The translations under genes were made by a program, and so were the position numbers. A DNA stretch of 64,000 nt, taken from positions 17,924,659 to 17,988,658 of the forward strand of contig CM072811.1 of the NCBI GenBank assembly GCA_037013495.1. Reading direction: 5' to 3'. Below are positions 24,950 to 38,100 of the stretch, piece by piece. Under the pieces are notes generated by a model, which worked only from the letters and a program-made list of their open reading frames with translations, was not told the origin of the DNA and made no database searches. This stretch comes from Hippophae tibetana. Its lineage: Eukaryota; Streptophyta; Magnoliopsida; Rosales; Elaeagnaceae. The number at the start of each line of letters is the position of its first letter. Position 1 is the first letter of the stretch.

Positions 24950-26935
24950 CTAGATCCTAGGATGCTAGAGATTATAGATCTAAATGATCTATTGGCACAT
25001 TTTAAAATTAGGGGTTAGGCTAATATACCTAACGTTCCCCTTAATCTAGATGATAGAATACTTGATGAAGTCAATACAACTGGTAATCCATTGGAAAAAA
25101 ATGGCCAACATTTGAAATCTTCTATCGGTAGACTTGTCAAGTCAAGTATACCAATCAATATAAATGGTTAGAGTATAGTTAAAGATTGTGAAAATTACAA
25201 TATATGGAAAATTATTTATGTAAGGTATAGAAGGAATACAAATAAGGCAAAACTTCTAAATTGGCTAGAAATTATGTGTTTTTGTACTTGGAATCCCTTA
25301 ACGAAGAAGAGCTATATAAAATCCCTGAAGATCACTCGTGAATGGAATATCAAGTATAGAAAGAGTTCATGAATTATAGACATATGAATGAATTTCAAAT
25401 CATTAGGAAAGAACATCAAAATATACAAATGCATAATATTCTTCTTTACTGTACTAGGAGGTCATCAAATCCTGAAGTTAGAAAAAGAATGGTAATATTA
25501 ATTTATAACTATTTTATATTTATTTTCCTTTAACTTAAGTTAATAAATTTATTTAATTTATGTATGACGGAAGTTGAATTGGGCAGACTGATTACCCGAA
25601 CTGAATTGTTAATAGAAACAAAAGCACCAAAGTCCTTGTTATGATTTTTGCATATTCATGTAATAATGTATGATATTCTTTATTGCTTTATTATTTGTAG
25701 AGAACGATCTAAGAATAAATAAATCGAGGTGAAATAATTGAACGATCAGAGAAAAATGTCATATATTATGCATTTGGACCCAATCATCTTGGTCAGGTTA
25801 GGAAAGGAATCCAATATGATGGTTACATAGAGTTTTTCAATATTCCAAAATAAAGGCTTGAGATGGTCAGTAAGGATAAGTTGAAGAAGAATTGTTGAAG
25901 AAGAATTGAAGTTTTTTAAGGCTACTATGTTAAGTGTGCTTGCAAGTATAAAGAATTTTCAAAGTTACCAAGTTAGGGCATCACAACACATGGAAAACAT
26001 ACTACTATACTACAACCAAGGCATGCCGTATTAGCCAAGCATGCCACCATCCATGACAGGCATGCCACCCATGCAATCTCATGGCCAATCTATGTCTTCT
26101 ATGGGATATAGTTATCCTATTGGACCCATATATATGCCAAGAATGCCAATGAAATTTCCTAGTAGTTCAATGTCTCTAATGTAATCTATGTAATCTTACC
26201 ATGAATCACAAAAATATTTTGATGAGAATGTTCTTCCGATAGCTACCCCACATGGGAGTCCTCCTCCATTTGATCAATCATTCGTGGTAAGATTTAAAGC
26301 TTATGTAGATGATATATTATTTTTAGTTTTGTTATATATTTTATTTATTGTATATAACGCTTAAATGGTTTACATATTATGAAATATCTATTGAAAATCT
26401 ATCATTTATGGACTATATTGCTATTAGAATGGTACAACAATTGAGAAATGACTAAAAGATTCACAATCAATATTTTTCAAATCATTGGAAAATAGTAATT
26501 GATCAATTATTGCCCCATCATTGTCCATTACCAATTTCCTATGATGCTATCATAGTCCAAGAAGCTGTTGGACAATATGTGGCTTTGTCGTTAAATCAAA
26601 TTGTGCTAAATTTTGACATGATACTATTTGTTTTTACTTAAGATTAAATTTTTTATTATTTGTATTTTATTATTACTAATATAATAGCTCTTATTTAGTC
26701 TATTATATTAAAGTTGATAAGTGTCGCAAAAGAAGTATCTCGTGGAAAATTTGTACCTAGTAAAGAATCACAACGCACTAAGTCATTCAAAAAGTCGTCA
26801 TGGAAAAAGTATGCTATAAACTTAAGTAAAAATCTTGGTTCTTTGATGAAGATTATTGCAAGCAAAAATAGTATGAATGATGGATGGACTGTGCCACTTC
26901 TTAAAAAAATATCTGGAGTAGACATTAGATAATCT
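24950..26935 (+). pseudogene. Second CACTA-type reading frame, relics
   Basis: Short coding pieces lie in series, separated by intron-like AT stretches. Near 26500-26600, CPLPISYDAIIVQEAVGQYV resembles the (L)PIP...V.DA.G.FVAWP segment of CACTA-associated proteins. 26714-26932 is an open 72-codon frame rich in K/S without a recognised domain. Assignment to the CACTA element rests on position and this one motif. Confidence 0.4.
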
Positions 26936-28429
26936 TATATATCGATTAAGTACACATTGTAATTATATAAATTTCAAATGATTGACTTAAGTATAATTCA
27001 AGTGTGAACAAGGTGAGTTCTCAATTAGTAAATAACTTTCATTTATGTAGATCATATAGTTATGTTTATATTATCTAATTATTTATATATATTTCTTTTA
27101 TATTTGACATGTTATTATTGATTTGAAGCTAATCACTTGTCAAAAATTGATAATCCCTTGGCCGCTAAAGTTTGAACAATGTTAAAATCATTATATGTTG
27201 GTAATCCTTGATCTATATGGTAATCATATTTGATATTGTGACTCGACTTCCATAGAATTGAATAAAGACACAAAAACAGTTATTGAAATGTAAGAGTTAT
27301 AACTAGCTATTTTTCTCCTATTGTTCTTTGTAATATTGAACAAAGAACTAATTGTTTTAAACTTTGATAGGACATGAAAGTTGGAATAAGAATAAGGACA
27401 TTGTCCTCAAAAAATCATATAAACTTATATGAGATAAAATTATGGTATGCGCAAGTGAATATTAAGAATGAATTTTATTAATTTAATGAATTGTAAAAAT
27501 GAATAATAAAGATGCTCAAATTGATATACCATGTGCATTTGTTTTTTGTATGTTGCATAACAAAATGCTGAAGTTATGTGTGGTTACGTTGTTATTAAAT
27601 TTATGAACAAGATCATCTCAAATATAAACATATCAATTAAAAATGTGGTAATCTCTTTTACTAATATAATCTTTTAATATATAAATTATTTTTAATGAAT
27701 TTATGATGTTAATTATGAAATAAGTTTTGTTCATTTACATGTTTTGAATCATAATACTTGTGAGGTTCTATTTGATGTTCTCACTTGTTTCATAATCATA
27801 TTTTAAATTTATTAGCCTCAAAGACTTTAAATTTAATATTTCACATAACATGCAAGTTGTCAGGTTTTTAAGCCTCTTCATTTGAGGTTACGAGAACATT
27901 GAGGTAATACTACATGTATACTTGTTAAATAATTAATATACTGATCTTTTAACATATATAAGTTAATTTTTATGAATTCATGATATTAAATTGTTATTTT
28001 GAATTTAAATACATATAGTTCTTTGGTTGGAATAAAATGGGCTATGATAAAAAAAGTTTTGAAGATTTACTAGAAAAATGGACATAATACAAGCTTCAAA
28101 TTATAAGGTCCAAATACTTATCTTATTATTATGTACTTATTTTGTAAAATTGTATATAATAATGGATATATGTAATTTATATCTAATATACAATGCAAAT
28201 GTATATTTGCTTATAATATTTAGTAATATTATAATTAAGTTAAATTTGTACATATGTATTGTATATAAGTTATTTTTTTGTTATAAGTTTAGTTCTTAAG
28301 TAATTAATTAATATCTAGTTTTTAAACTAATAATTTTTTTTTAAACATATTCTAATTTTTTTGTGATTATGTGATTTTAAAACATGCATGGAGGTTAGTA
28401 GAAAATAATCAAAATATGTTTGGGTTATA

Positions 28430-28575
28430 TCATTTTAAGTCAGTTTGACAATAAAATTGATTTAAATTTTAAGACGATTGATACGTAGAACCGACTTTAA
28501 ATTTTAAGTCGATTGACGGGTATGTCAGACTTTAAATTTTAAGTCGGTTGTATCCTAAAAATGACTTAAAAATTA
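28430..28575. repeat. Subterminal AAGTCGGTT repeat cluster
   Basis: Five or more variants of TTTAAATTTTAAGTCGGTTG in tandem, every 30-35 bp. The same core occurs at 63865-63895 beside a CACTA-like terminus. I take it as the 3' subterminal region of the CACTA element. Confidence 0.6.
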
Positions 28576-30105
28576 AAATCACTTCGATTTAAATTGATTC
28601 GCTCCTTTTTAAATTAAATGAGACGAGATGAAATGAGTTTTAAAATTAATAAAGTATATTATAAATTTTATTAATATATTTTCATCAATACCTGTCTACT
28701 TAACCAAAGTAATATTGAGATATGTGGAGATGGTGTTAAATGGCAACTCATGGTGACTAAAGTCATGGAAGATTATGGGTGCCAAGTCATCAAGATCTTC
28801 CCAAGCACCAACAAAAATGATTAGGAAACAAAAAAAGAAACCCCCCAAATTCCAAAATACACAAACTTATAATAATTTATCCCAAAATTCAGTACCTTGT
28901 ATCCAATTATCTTTAAAAGACCAACAACACTGATTTTTAAGGACATAGTGTAACACAGGTTTCATACTCCTTCAAAGTTTATATATATATATATATGATG
29001 TTAAATTCCTGTTTTTCTACTACCATATTTCCACCTTTTTAAATGTTCTTTTTCATTACATCTTAATATATATCACTGGTTCTTTTACTTATACTTCTAT
29101 GGATATAATTAATATCTAGATCTGAAAAAAAGAGGAAAGTCTTATGCTCCAAACGAAGTCGTATAGCGACTTTGAGAAAATTGTTTATATTCATCAAATG
29201 GCGTCTATTTTAGGTCATTAAGTCCATAACTCTAGTATTATTATACTGTTATCAGAATGAAATCTTACACCCTTGTCATAAGAACAAGTGCCAAACTGGG
29301 TCTTTTGGGTGTAGTTAGATCATCTTTTTGATGACAATAGATTCTTATTTTGCTGGGTTATCAAGCCAATTAGCAATATTTACCCCCCCCAAAAAAAAAA
29401 AAAAAAAAAAACAAAAACCACTTAGCGCAGCAAAGTTAATATTTGAACATTTTGTTCCATCATGGCCAAGTGATAGAAAAGACCCTGATTTTTCAACAAA
29501 TGTTACCATAACCATTTTCGTTATTTTAATAATAATTATATATAAAATATATATTTTTTTATTAATTATTAATTATACATTAGTATCATTATTATTGGAT
29601 AAATTTTATCATTAATGAGCTATATTATGGCAATCACAATATAAGTTCATAATAATATCTTTCTTTTCCAACAATTTTAAAATTATATCAATATATAAAT
29701 TTAATTATTGTGTAATGATATATGATATTTGTGTAAAGAATCTCATGAGTTTAAAATAAAGTTATAGGAATTATTCACACTTTAATTATTAATATACGAT
29801 CAACAAAAATAATATCTTAAATCTTATAATCATAAAATAATATCTTATATCTACAGCTTATATTTATATTTTACTATTAAAAAATGTATATTTTATTATT
29901 TTAGATTAAAAGACGTTTAATTGAACGATTTATAGACTTGTTAAATATTAAACGTCGTCTAATTGAATCTTATTTAATAATACAATAATATTTTTTTATT
30001 TTTTGATAAATGATATTCTTATTTATTAATATATATTACAAATTTCATATACATTTGAAGGAATATCAAAAATATTGAAACTTCCTTCCTTATGATTTTT
30101 AAGAC
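28576..30105. other. AT-rich intergenic DNA with an A21 tract
   Basis: No gene seen. A C8 run followed by 21 As lies at 29383-29411, and short (AT)n lies near 28980. A frame that reads through the homopolymer (29328-29615) is not credible. Confidence 0.6.
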
Positions 30106-30109
30106 TAAG

Positions 30110-30470
30110 CAGCTATATTAGGGGTGAGAATATTACAAGTTCTTAGAATCCATATTGCCACTAGATTCAAGAAATTGTCTATCTTCTTAAGTCATCTGAT
30201 TGGTTTATCTAAGATGAAATCTATCACTGTTTTACAATCTCCTTCAATTATCACAGCCTTGAAATTTAAAACATTGATCGAACCAATAGCTAGTGCGTCA
30301 GTTTGAGTTTCAGTTTCTTTAGCATTTCATATTTGAAGGAGCTTATACACTAAATACCTATTATGTTATTATACCAGTCTCTAACAATAGTGGCAATTGT
30401 AGAATTTTCATACTTATAATGTACATCAAAATTGGATTTAATAGTTCCAAATTAAAAGAGGTTTAGTTCG
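30110..30470 (-). pseudogene. LINE/RVT_3-type RNase H relic
   Basis: On the minus strand, 30450-30340 reads FDVHYKYENSTIATIVRDWY then NNIIGI. This resembles the start of the plant non-LTR RNase H domain (FDAA.....A....VRD..G..I). The remainder, down to about 30120, is degraded but keeps INQSDDL-like text. Short and broken; family level only. Confidence 0.5.
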
Positions 30471-32148
30471 AAAAGAATAATAACTTCAAATTAGTTGTGA
30501 TTTCAAAATCTATTCGTAAACTTTCATGTTATAATATTATTTTTATTATTATCAAGATAAACCCATAATATTTTTTAAAAAGATATTAAAATCTCATTTT
30601 TTTTTATTAAATAATAACGTAGATGAGATTCGAAATTGAGCTAAGGGTGGTGGAGATAAAAAATTATGCTACCTGAACTACAAGCAAATCTCAGGATAAA
30701 TCCATAATTTATTTTAGTAAGAGCTAGCTTCTTCTTAGCTACTACGTTATACTTAAATTAATGATAAACTTATCCTCGTACTTTCGACATGATTTTGAAA
30801 CACATATTGTTTTATTCTCTTATCTCTTAGCATGCATAGTAAACATGATAATTTTTTTTTTAAATAAGTTTGTAATTAGCTTAAAATCATGGTATAATAT
30901 TTCATATAGTTTAATAATAAAATTGTTTATCACAATCAATTTAATTGTAATTAGAATTTTTTTTACTAAATTATGCGATTAAAATTATTTTTTTTTTCTT
31001 AATTTATACCAAAATAACTAACATATTTCTTTTAAAATAAGGAACCAAATTAATTTTAAATATTTATGTCATTTAATATTTATTCTTAATTATCATATCT
31101 ATAAATACTTACTCTTACTTAAACATCATAATATAAATAGTTTTAATCACATTAATTTAATTAATAATAGTTTAAATTAGAATATTTCAGGAGTTAAGTA
31201 CCATAAACATGGGTTTAATTGAAAAAAAAATAGAATTTAAGATAATAATAAATTGTATTTTTCATGATAAATGAAATTTCATAAACTAATAGAATATTTT
31301 ACCATTTTTTTAACCATTCAATCACAAAATTTTATAATTTTTAGAGAGTTTTTTTTAAAATAAAAATAACATCTTTAAAAACTTTATTTACAAAAGTAAC
31401 ACATAATATATATTTTATATTTTTTTACTATTAAAAACGATTTTATACATAATTTTATATTGAACACTATACAATTCAACGTTGTTTAACTCAATTCTAT
31501 TAATTTAAGATCATATTTTAATTTTTTTTCCATTTGTAAAAAAATAATTTTATTAATATAAATATTTTAAGTACAATAAATTTATTAAATTAAAAACATT
31601 AAGATCTTAAATAAATTTAATTTGAAAAATAACTTAATCTAGCCGTAAAAAGTAGTGTATTATTTAACTTAAATTATCATTTTTTAATTGAAATTGGTAC
31701 TACTCATAATTTCTCCAAAATTTATACGGGTTAAGCCTGGATACCAATACATAATGCTCCATGTTATTATAAGTTTAAATAGTATTATTTTATATAATTT
31801 TTAATTATTTTTAGTATTAATCTTTTAAAATAAATTGAATATGATATTGGTGTGGTACCTACGGCAGACCACTGGAACGCACACATTGATCCCATACATA
31901 TGATATAATTATATAAAAAACTTGGAACTGAGTGATCCACAGTTCTTCCTAATAAAACTTATATTCAATCAAATCCTCCACTTCCTTGCTTTTTCTCACT
32001 CAATTTCTTCCTTCTAAGCTATAAATCCTAGCAACCCTATTAGATTTCTTAAATATCAACAGACTTCATTTAGAAAGATTACTAGAAAATTCCTCTGTAC
32101 AATTCCCTATACGAATGCGCATTTGATTGGATCCGAACCTTTTGCTAG
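30471..32148. other. AT-rich upstream region of QUA3
   Basis: Mostly A/T runs with no gene. From about 31860 base composition becomes more balanced, and a CT-rich stretch (31981-32013) precedes the gene, as is common in plant 5' leaders. Confidence 0.5.
32020..32026 (+). promoter_or_regulatory. Candidate TATA box for QUA3
   Basis: TATAAAT lies 123 bp before the start codon at 32149. An alternative, TATATAAAAAAC, lies at about 31911-31922. Either would give a short 5' leader. Nothing in the sequence decides between them. Confidence 0.3.
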
Positions 32149-35100
32149 ATGGGTCATCTGAATTTGCCCCCGTCAAAACGAAACTCGAAGCAGTGGCGGC
32201 TCTTGGATCTTGTGTCGGTTTTCTTCTTCGGCTTAGTGATCCTGTTCTTCCTTCTGGTCTTCACGCGTTTGGGTGACACTCTCGCTGCCTCAGGCCGTCA
32301 AGCATTATTGCTCTCCACCGGCGATCCGAAGCAGCGTCACCGGCTAGCGGCACTTGTTGAACTGGGTCATCACCATCAGCCAATCGAGGCTTGCCCAGCT
32401 GATTCTGTAGACCATATGCCTTGTGAGGACCCAAGACGCAATAGCCAGCTCAGTCGTGAAATGAATTTCTATAGGGAGCGTCACTGTCCTTTGCCTTATG
32501 AGACCCCACTTTGCTTGATCCCACCACCTAATGGGTACAAGATTCCAGTCCAGTGGCCTGAGAGCTTGCACAAGGTATGTGCATGGCTTGGTTCGTCTCT
32601 TATGTTTTTTTTTTAAATCTTTTGACTTTGGTTTTCTGGAGTTACATATCGTATTAGGCCGTGTTCGGAAAAAGGTGGTTGTTGGCAGTTGGAAGTAGTT
32701 TTTGACAAGTAATGGGATCTTATGATTTGGGTTATTTTGGATTTTGTCGTCAGGTATTTGAGTATAATGGATTCGTGGTCACAGAAAATTTGGATCTTTA
32801 ATTTGATATCGATATCAATGCATGCCTGAAGCTAAAAGGGTTTTAACTTTCTTCTTTACTTAACTGCATAAAACTAAGACGGACTCTGTTAAAAGGATAC
32901 TGTTAGACAATGAGAGTACTAAATTTTTGTATATGTATATGGGTGTCTGGGAGGCTTATTTCCTCAAATTTTGTTTTTTTTGGTAAATTTTCACCAAATT
33001 AAAGTGTACGACTACCGACCATGTCCATGTAATATATAAATCAAAGTAATGATCATTGAACTCACTCAGTTACTCATCTTATCCATGACACTGATTGTTC
33101 TATTCTAAGTTTTGCATGGATTGCTTAGTGATCTTCTATCCATTTAGATTTGTAATTATGTGTGCAGATATGGTATGACAACATGCCGTACCACAAAATT
33201 GCTGATAGAAAAGGGCATCAAGGGTGGATGAAAGTGGATGGTCCCTACTTCATTTTTCCTGGTGGTGGAACTATGTTCCCTGATGGAGCTTTACATTATA
33301 TCGAAAAACTTGGACAGTACATTCCTATCAGTGGCGGGACTCTGAGAACTGCTCTGGATATGGGTTGTGGTGTAGGAGCTCTATTTTTCTATTTCTTTTT
33401 CTTCATGTTTAAGATTTCACAATTTCACAAGTTGTTCTTTTCATGGATAATGGAATATATAATCATCTTGTAGGTTGCTAGTTTTGGAGGGTATCTTTTG
33501 TCCGAGGGAATTTTAGGAGTATCATTTGCTCCAAGAGATTATCATAAAGCACAGATACAATTTGCACTGGAAAGAGGAATTCCTGCTTTCGTTGCCATGC
33601 TTGGCACTCGCAGACTTCCATTCCCTGCATTCTCATTCGATTTGGTTCATTGTTCTCGCTGTCTGATTCCTTTCACTGCCTACAGTGAGCTTTTCTGCTG
33701 TTACTCTTAAAGTATAACTTCTGGTACCTTCCACTGTTTTCTCTCATCAAGAATATTTATGATTTTCAGATGCTACATATTTCATTGAAGTGGATCGTTT
33801 ACTTCGCCCAGGGGGTTATTTGGTAATCTCTGGTCCCCCTGTGCAGTGGGCTAAGCAGGACAAGGAATGGGCAGATCTACAAGCCGTGGCAAGAGCATTA
33901 TGCTATGAGTTGATTGCTGTGGATGGAAACACAGCAATCTGGAAGAAGCCAGCTGCAGATGCATGTCTTCCTAACCAAAATGAATTCGGCCTTGAGCTGT
34001 GTGATGAATCTGATGATCCAAGCGAAGCATGGTGACAGTCTTTAACCTGGTTCCTAGTCTCTGAGCTTTTACTCTCTCTTGCCCCTAGACCTTATGGTTA
34101 TTTGCCGATACTCTTAATGAGTTTTTAAAAGATAGAAACTAGCATTGAGGCGCTTTACTTCTATTAAGGAGAGGTGTAAGCCTCAAGGCGGTCTGGGGCT
34201 TAGGCCTCAAGACGAAATTTTCAAAAAATATATAAAATCAAAATAAGTAATAACAAGACATTAAATATCAGAAAATGTTATAGTACATCCATAACAACTT
34301 AAAAATAAGCAACTTAAACAATTTGCAAGTAAGCAATAAACCACCTACAGTAGCTAAAAATATAAGTAGTTCATTGTTTGGAATGACATCAACTAAAGAA
34401 CGAAAGAAAAGGTAAGAAAAAAAAAGCTTTAGTCTCAACCTTACAATGGAGAGAACAAGTAAAAAAATTAGTAGATGGACATCGAACAATATTAACACTA
34501 TCTTAATATGAATAATTGGGAAAAAGAATAGTGACTTTGTATGTAACTAGGTAAAAAAAAAATAGATTTCCCAATAAATAGAAGGGTGGTTGTACTATTT
34601 TTTTAAATGGAGTTTAGAGATGGAGAGTACAAAACATTCAGAAGCGAAAATGGTATGACAGGACTGATGGTTTTGGAAACCCTAAATTGATTGTATTTTT
34701 GGGGTATTGAGTCATTAAGGTCCTATAATTCTGTGATTTGTATACTTTAATCATGTAACTTTTTAGGTGATTTGTATTAGTTCTGTAATTTAAAAATATG
34801 ACTAAGTCAAATTTTTTTAAAATTGGGATTTTTTAGTAGTTGGGAATTGTATATTTTATTAATAAAAAAACATTAAAAGAAAAACCAAGCAGCCCTCTGC
34901 TGGTCCTCCTCCTCTTTCTCTCTCCCACTCACTCTTTCTCTCTCTTAATTTCATTTTTTTATTTTTTATTAATAAAATAATGATGAAAGAAGGAGAGAGA
35001 GAAAGAGGGAGGATAACCTTTTCTAAATTTATTATTAATAATATATATATAATTTTAATTTTACCCCTGAAAAAATCTTAATTTTTTAAAATTTTGACTT

Positions 35101-38100
35101 AAGTGATCATACTTTTAAATTACTTAAATTAATGGAATTCAACTAAAAAGTTACAAGATCAAAGTGTATAAATCACATATTTACATGACTAAAATAACCA
35201 CGCACTCTATTTTTGGTATATTTAAGGTTTTTTCATATTGATCAACTTGATTTGATTCGGGATTTCCTTTAAAAACAAAATGGGACCAAATTTTGTGTTT
35301 CAAGCTCGTCACTTTAGCTTAATTCAACAAATTTTTTGAGGTATAAGTCTTTCTAAGCCTTAAAACTCAAGCCTTGAGGAGTAAGCCTCAGCTGGTTGAG
35401 GTGCATGGTAAGGCGTAAACCTTAGAAAACATTAAAAATAGTAACATTGAAGCGATTTTTATGGGAAAAAAAAGCCTTAATGGTAGCCTTGAGCTAGCAT
35501 TAGATAGTTTTTTAAAACCATACTAACTGCCCATAAATACTAGGATAGGCTTTAATTGATTCCTCATTTACGAATTAAAATAAGTGCACATACTTGCTTT
35601 GTTGCTTCTTGATATAGTTCTAAATGTAGCTAGTGAAAAGAATTGCAACTCTTGGATTGGGAACAATATTAGTTGTATCTTAAGTAATACCAATTTTTTG
35701 GAAACTGAAACAAATGAACACCAATTTTGCAGGTACTTCAAATTAAAGAAATGCGTCAATAGAATGTCTTCTGTGAAGGGAGAAAATGCGGTTGGGTTGA
35801 TTCCAAAATGGCCAGAAAGACTCATAAAAGCTTCTTCAAGGGCCACCGCCATGAAAAATGGATTTGATGTCTTTGAAGCTGATACGCGTCGGTGGGCAAG
35901 GAGAGTTGCTTACTACAAAAGTTCCTTAAACCTGAACCTCGGAAGTCCAGCTGTACGCAATGTCATGGATATGAATGCATTTTTTGGAGGTTTTGCTGCT
36001 GCACTCAAATCCGACCCTGTGTGGGTGATGAATGTGGTACCTCCTCGCAAGCCCTCAACTCTGACTGTAATTTATGACAGAGGCCTTATTGGCATGTACC
36101 ATGATTGGTGAGTCTTTTACTATTCAATGCTTTTTTTGTTTAACACAGTTCCTTTCTATAGGTGATATCGTGATGTAAATTAAATTGTTACCAAGTGAAG
36201 TCTAGTTTATATCTTTATTCTAAATATTCTTAATCAATAATTAAAATCCCTGATCTCAAGCTGTAGTTTGGGTAAACCTTACTTAAAAGCGCTAAACTGT
36301 GTGCCTCTGGTTTTCAACTTCAGACGTCATTGATCTGTAGCCTTACCCTTTTTCTAGTTTACTTTTTTCTATTCTGTGAGAAGCATGCTCTGTTTGCATG
36401 TTTAGCACTTCAATTTCTTTGGTGTAATTGACAATATTGAGATTGATGCTATATATTATCTACCAAGATAATTTATTTTTGATAGAATCTACTAAGATAA
36501 TTCATGTGTAAAGAAAATGAAACTCTTACAAACATTTGAAGGTAACATTACCCTTTGGATTGCTAATCTGTTTTCTATCTAATGTTTTTTACTAGAACAC
36601 GGTTCTTTCAAACATTTTGAAGCAACGTTACTTCTTTGACAATTGCAGGTGTGAGCCTTTCTCAACGTATCCTCGTACTTATGATTTTATCCATGTAACT
36701 AGCATTGAATCCCTCATAAAATACCCAGGTTCAAGCAAAAACAGGTATTTCTTGTACAGTTTTTAGTAAGTTACACTGCAATTTCACCATATTGATGAAT
36801 GTAAAATGAGAGGTTTTTTTTTTCACTCTCCAACTTTACTTTGGATAGCTGTAGTTTTATCTTATACGAACTAGCAATTATGCAATGACATATTGGGTTA
36901 TGTTATGAGAGAGAATATCTACCATCCATAGAACAAGATTTCATGTTGAATTGCTCTTTTTGGTATTTTAGTGGTACCCCTTTTAATCAAAAGGTACCCA
37001 TATTCTTTCATTTACTTTCAGGTACACAAATGGTCCAATTTTATATTTTAATTTAGGGATTTTATCACATGCTTGTCATCTGTAATATGAGTTAAGAGTA
37101 ATTGTGTCGAGTTTGGTACTTGTATCTCTATTTAATTAAAGGTACACATCTAGACTCATATTTTCATAGCAGTACACTAGTAGCATATATTTAATTTTAG
37201 ATACATCAATAGTCCAAAATTAAAATTTAATTGAAAGCTTTCGCATGTGCCAGAACAATGGGCAAGAAATTAAGGACAAATTTGTATTTAAAGCTATTTC
37301 TCGTCAATGAATCACCTCTCAGTCTTCAACCCACCATTCCTTCTACAGTTTTTTGCATGAACATTATGTCACATGATTTTATCATGTAATATTAAAATAT
37401 TAGGATCTTTTTTTATAATCATGTCATTCATATTCTATATCATTTAGAATGCATCTCTTCTAATTTGCTAGGTGGTTTTTTCAGTTACGTAATATGTCTT
37501 GTTTGATTCTTAGTTTCTTTCTTGCTCTTTAGTATTTGTCTTTCGCATGTAGTTTTTTATCTTTTACTTTAGATATCTTTCTAAGAAATCTAAGATGTGT
37601 TTTTCAAGTTTAAGTACTTGAGTGTTGTTTCTATTTTCCTCTGTATTTGATGCTTGTTGTGGTTTGTCTGAGAAATTTGAGATGTGTTTTTCAAGCTTAA
37701 GTATTTAAGTGTCGTCTTTTTTTCCCTCTATATTTGATACTTGTTGTGGTTTGCAATGTGCATTTCTATGTTATATAAATTATTTATGTCTTTAAAACTC
37801 TTGACTTGAATTGTTGTAAGTAGACTAGTAAGTTTAGTTGGCATTCATGTTGGTTTAGGGTATTCATCCTTTCTAAGCATGTCTATTGTTTTTGGTTTTG
37901 AAACTTGAATCTTCTCCTCTACATAGATATTTTAGTATCAAATAAAAGCTCTAAGTTCTTATTACAAAGCCATTTATCATCCATTTGATTTTCTCGCAAA
38001 ACCATCATTTTCAACACGATTTGATTCCTTTAGAGTTTTTGCAAGACTCTCCCTCATCTTTTCGTGATTCGTTTGGTTTTAGGATTAAATTAAATTTTTT

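Larger units (their letters stand above)
22930..28575 (+). mobile_element. CACTA (En/Spm) DNA transposon, decayed
   Basis: TNP2-type transposase sequence starts about 22960 and is followed by DUF4216-like and further CACTA-type coding relics to about 26930. AT-rich sequence comes next, then a block of AAGTCGGTT/AACCGACTT repeats at 28430-28575 of the kind found subterminally in CACTA elements. The 5' terminus and a 3' CACTA/TAGTG end were not found, so the bounds are approximate and the 5' part of tnp2 is missing. All frames carry stops. Confidence 0.7.

Noticed and set aside
29328-29615. 95-codon frame with poly-lysine
   Set aside because: It depends on reading an A21 homopolymer; no support on either side.
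32344-32571. Minus frame across QUA3 exon 1
   Set aside because: Antisense shadow of a well-supported exon.
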